Part shown: positions 12,624 to 14,461 of the stretch, in pieces
Layout of the letters: each line of letters opens with the position of its first letter
How positions within the stretch are numbered: the first letter of the stretch is position 1
NCBI GenBank assembly: GCA_023415915.1
Contig: JAEZIZ010000108.1
Span: 1-14,461, forward strand
DNA: 14,461 bases
Direction: 5' to 3'
DNA from: Bacillota bacterium
GTDB taxonomy: Bacteria; Bacillota; Clostridia; Christensenellales; SZUA-584
Translations under genes and position numbers: made by a program
The notes under the pieces: model-generated
The model's input: the letters and a program-made list of their open reading frames with translations, nothing else
What the model was told of the DNA's origin: nothing
The model's database searches: none

Positions 12624-14461
12624 ATGAACTTTTTGCAAATCGAAAAGAAATGGCAGAAGAAATGGGAAGAGACCGGACTGTATAAGTTCGACAGGTCCCG
12701 GGTGGACAAAAAGAAGTACATACTCGAAATGTTCTCATATCCGTCGGGCGCAAAGCTGCACGTCGGCCACTGGTACAACTACGGCCTTTCGGATTCGTAC
12801 GCGCGCTATATGCGTATGAAGGGCTTCGAGGTTTTCCAGCCGATGGGCTTCGACGCTTTCGGGCTGCCCGCCGAAAACTACGCGATTAAAACTGGCATAC
12901 ACCCCGAGGATTCGACGCTCTCCAACATAGAGACTATGGAGCGCCAGCTGCGCGAGATGGGCGCCATGTTCGACTGGGACTACGAGATAAAGACTTGCAT
13001 GCCCGACTATTATAAATGGACGCAGTGGTGCTTCCTGCAGCTTTACAAAAAAGGCCTCGCCTACAGGAAGGAAGCGCCCGTAAACTGGTGCCCCGGGTGC
13101 AACACCGTGCTTGCCAACGAGCAGGTAATAAACGGCTGCTGCGAGCGCTGCGACTCGACGGTGGTACGCAAAAACTTAACGCAGTGGTTCTTTAAGATAA
13201 CGGATTACGCCGAGAGGCTGCTCGCCGGCCTCGACGGCCTCGACTGGCCCGAAAAGACAAAGACTATGCAGCGCAACTGGATAGGAAAATCCACGGGCGG
13301 TGAGATAACGTTCAAAATAGAGGGCGGCGGCGAGTTCACCGTGTTCACGACAAGGGCGGACACGCTATTTGGATGCACGTACGCCGTGCTGTCGCCCGAG
13401 CATCCGCTCACTCTCCAGATAACTGCTCCCGAGCAGCGCAAGGCTGTCGTAGACTACATAGAATACGCCGCGCGCGCAAGCGAGATTGACCGCCTTTCCA
13501 CCGCGCGTGAAAAGACGGGCGTGTTTACGGGCGCATACGCGATTAACCCGATAAACGGAAGACGCATACCGATATACGCAGCAGATTATGTGCTCGCGAG
13601 CTACGGCACTGGCGCAGTCATGGCCGTGCCAGCGCACGACGAAAGAGACTTTGAGTTCGCGACAAAATACGGCCTGCCGATAGAGCGCGTAATAAAATCG
13701 AAGAACGGCGAACCCGACGACTTGCCGTATGTCGAGTGCGGTATTTTAGTAAACAGCGGCGAGTTTTCCGGCCTCACTGTCGAAGCGGGCAAGAACGCCA
13801 TCATAGAAAGATTAAAGTCCATGCGCGCGGGAGACTTCAAGGTGAACTACCGCCTGCGCGACTGGCTGATATCGCGCCAGCGCTACTGGGGCGCGCCCAT
13901 ACCGATAGTTTACTGCGACAAATGCGGCGAGGTACCCGTGCCCGAGAGCGACCTGCCGGTAAAGCTGCCTTACGACGTCGACTTCACTCCCGACGGTACG
14001 TCTCCGCTGCTTAAATCAAAGTCGTTCCTTAATACCACCTGCCCGCACTGCGGCGGCCCTGCACGGCGCGACGCGGACACGATGGATACTTTCGTGTGTT
14101 CATCGTGGTACTTCCTGCGCTACCCCGACAACAAGAACGCTGAGAAAGCGTGGGACACAAACTGGATAAACAAAATGCTGCCGGTGGATAAGTATATAGG
14201 CGGCGCGGAGCACGCGTGCATGCACCTTCTGTACGCGCGGTTCTTCACTATGGCACTTCACGACATGGGATATTTAGGCTTCGACGAGCCTTTCAAGTCG
14301 CTCGTGCATCAGGGCGTTATATTAGGCCCCGACGGCATGCGTATGAGCAAGTCGCGCGGCAACGTAATATCGCCCGACGAATATATAAAGAAATTCGGCA
14401 GCGACGTGTTCCGCACGTATCTTGCTTTCGGCTTCTCTTACATCGAGGGCGGCCCGTGGAG
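12624..14461 (+). CDS. leuS: Leucyl-tRNA synthetase, N-terminal 612 residues
   Basis: A class I aminoacyl-tRNA synthetase charging tRNA-Leu; the window ends about 190 residues short of the usual length. The Rossmann fold has the HIGH motif as HVGH (46-49) within SYPSGAKLHVGH. A zinc ribbon follows (NWCPGCNTVL, CCERC), then the CP1 editing domain with TTRADTLFG and GTGAVMAVPAHDERD, a second cysteine pair (YCDKCGE, CPHCGG), TMDTFVCSSWYFLRY and the KMSKS loop as RMSKS (573-577). MNFLQIEKKWQKKWEE is the standard LeuS N terminus; the ATG at 12624 follows GGGAGA. The leader is short, lacks a T-box and contains an inverted repeat, so control may differ from the usual Firmicute T-box mode. Confidence 0.97.
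   Translation, partial: MNFLQIEKKWQKKWEETGLYKFDRSRVDKKKYILEMFSYPSGAKLHVGHWYNYGLSDSYARYMRMKGFEVFQPMGFDAFGLPAENYAIKTGIHPEDSTLSNIETMERQLREMGAMFDWDYEIKTCMPDYYKWTQWCFLQLYKKGLAYRKEAPVNWCPGCNTVLANEQVINGCCERCDSTVVRKNLTQWFFKITDYAERLLAGLDGLDWPEKTKTMQRNWIGKSTGGEITFKIEGGGEFTVFTTRADTLFGCTYAVLSPEHPLTLQITAPEQRKAVVDYIEYAARASEIDRLSTAREKTGVFTGAYAINPINGRRIPIYAADYVLASYGTGAVMAVPAHDERDFEFATKYGLPIERVIKSKNGEPDDLPYVECGILVNSGEFSGLTVEAGKNAIIERLKSMRAGDFKVNYRLRDWLISRQRYWGAPIPIVYCDKCGEVPVPESDLPVKLPYDVDFTPDGTSPLLKSKSFLNTTCPHCGGPARRDADTMDTFVCSSWYFLRYPDNKNAEKAWDTNWINKMLPVDKYIGGAEHACMHLLYARFFTMALHDMGYLGFDEPFKSLVHQGVILGPDGMRMSKSRGNVISPDEYIKKFGSDVFRTYLAFGFSYIEGGPW

Overview
The window looks like chromosomal DNA of a Clostridia-like Firmicute, probably an uncultured gut-type anaerobe. 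The signs are an S4 protein of the RqcP/YabO type, RecD2 followed by ComF, a YtrA-type GntR/ABC operon, the DXP isoprenoid pathway, strong GGAGG ribosome binding sites and many ATA isoleucine codons. No genus can be named from the sequence alone.

Layout. 1-959 (minus): the 5' end of a fold-type I PLP aminotransferase with its own promoter, and an HD-domain phosphohydrolase. 960-2348 (plus): an AT-rich insert with an XRE/controller-type regulator, a phospholipase D-fold nuclease with a DpnI-like winged-helix C terminus, and a frameshifted remnant resembling DpnD/PcfM. No methyltransferase is present. 2349-5307 (minus): overlapping recD2 and comF. 5308-6444: a 96-bp palindromic dispersed element and a small Pro/Cys-rich repeat protein. 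6445-6883 (minus): a cupin gene with an 18-bp perfect palindrome placed like an activator site. 7008-9291 (minus): a four-gene operon of YtrA-type GntR repressor, ABC ATPase, ABC permease (frameshifted) and small lipoprotein, with a near-consensus promoter whose -10 lies inside an inverted repeat. 9434-10690 (minus): a membrane glycosyltransferase of family 2. 10990-12376 (plus): rqcP overlapping an ispD-ispF fusion gene. 12624-end (plus): leuS, cut by the window edge, with an inverted repeat in its leader.

The most noteworthy part is the 960-2348 insert. I read it as a DpnI-operon-like restriction cassette in which the usual PD-(D/E)XK nuclease is replaced by a single-HKD PLD nuclease, with a controller-type regulator upstream and a decayed DpnD-like gene downstream. 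The domain assignments come from motif recognition by eye; the methylation-dependent specificity is inference only. The other genes are housekeeping or common accessory functions.
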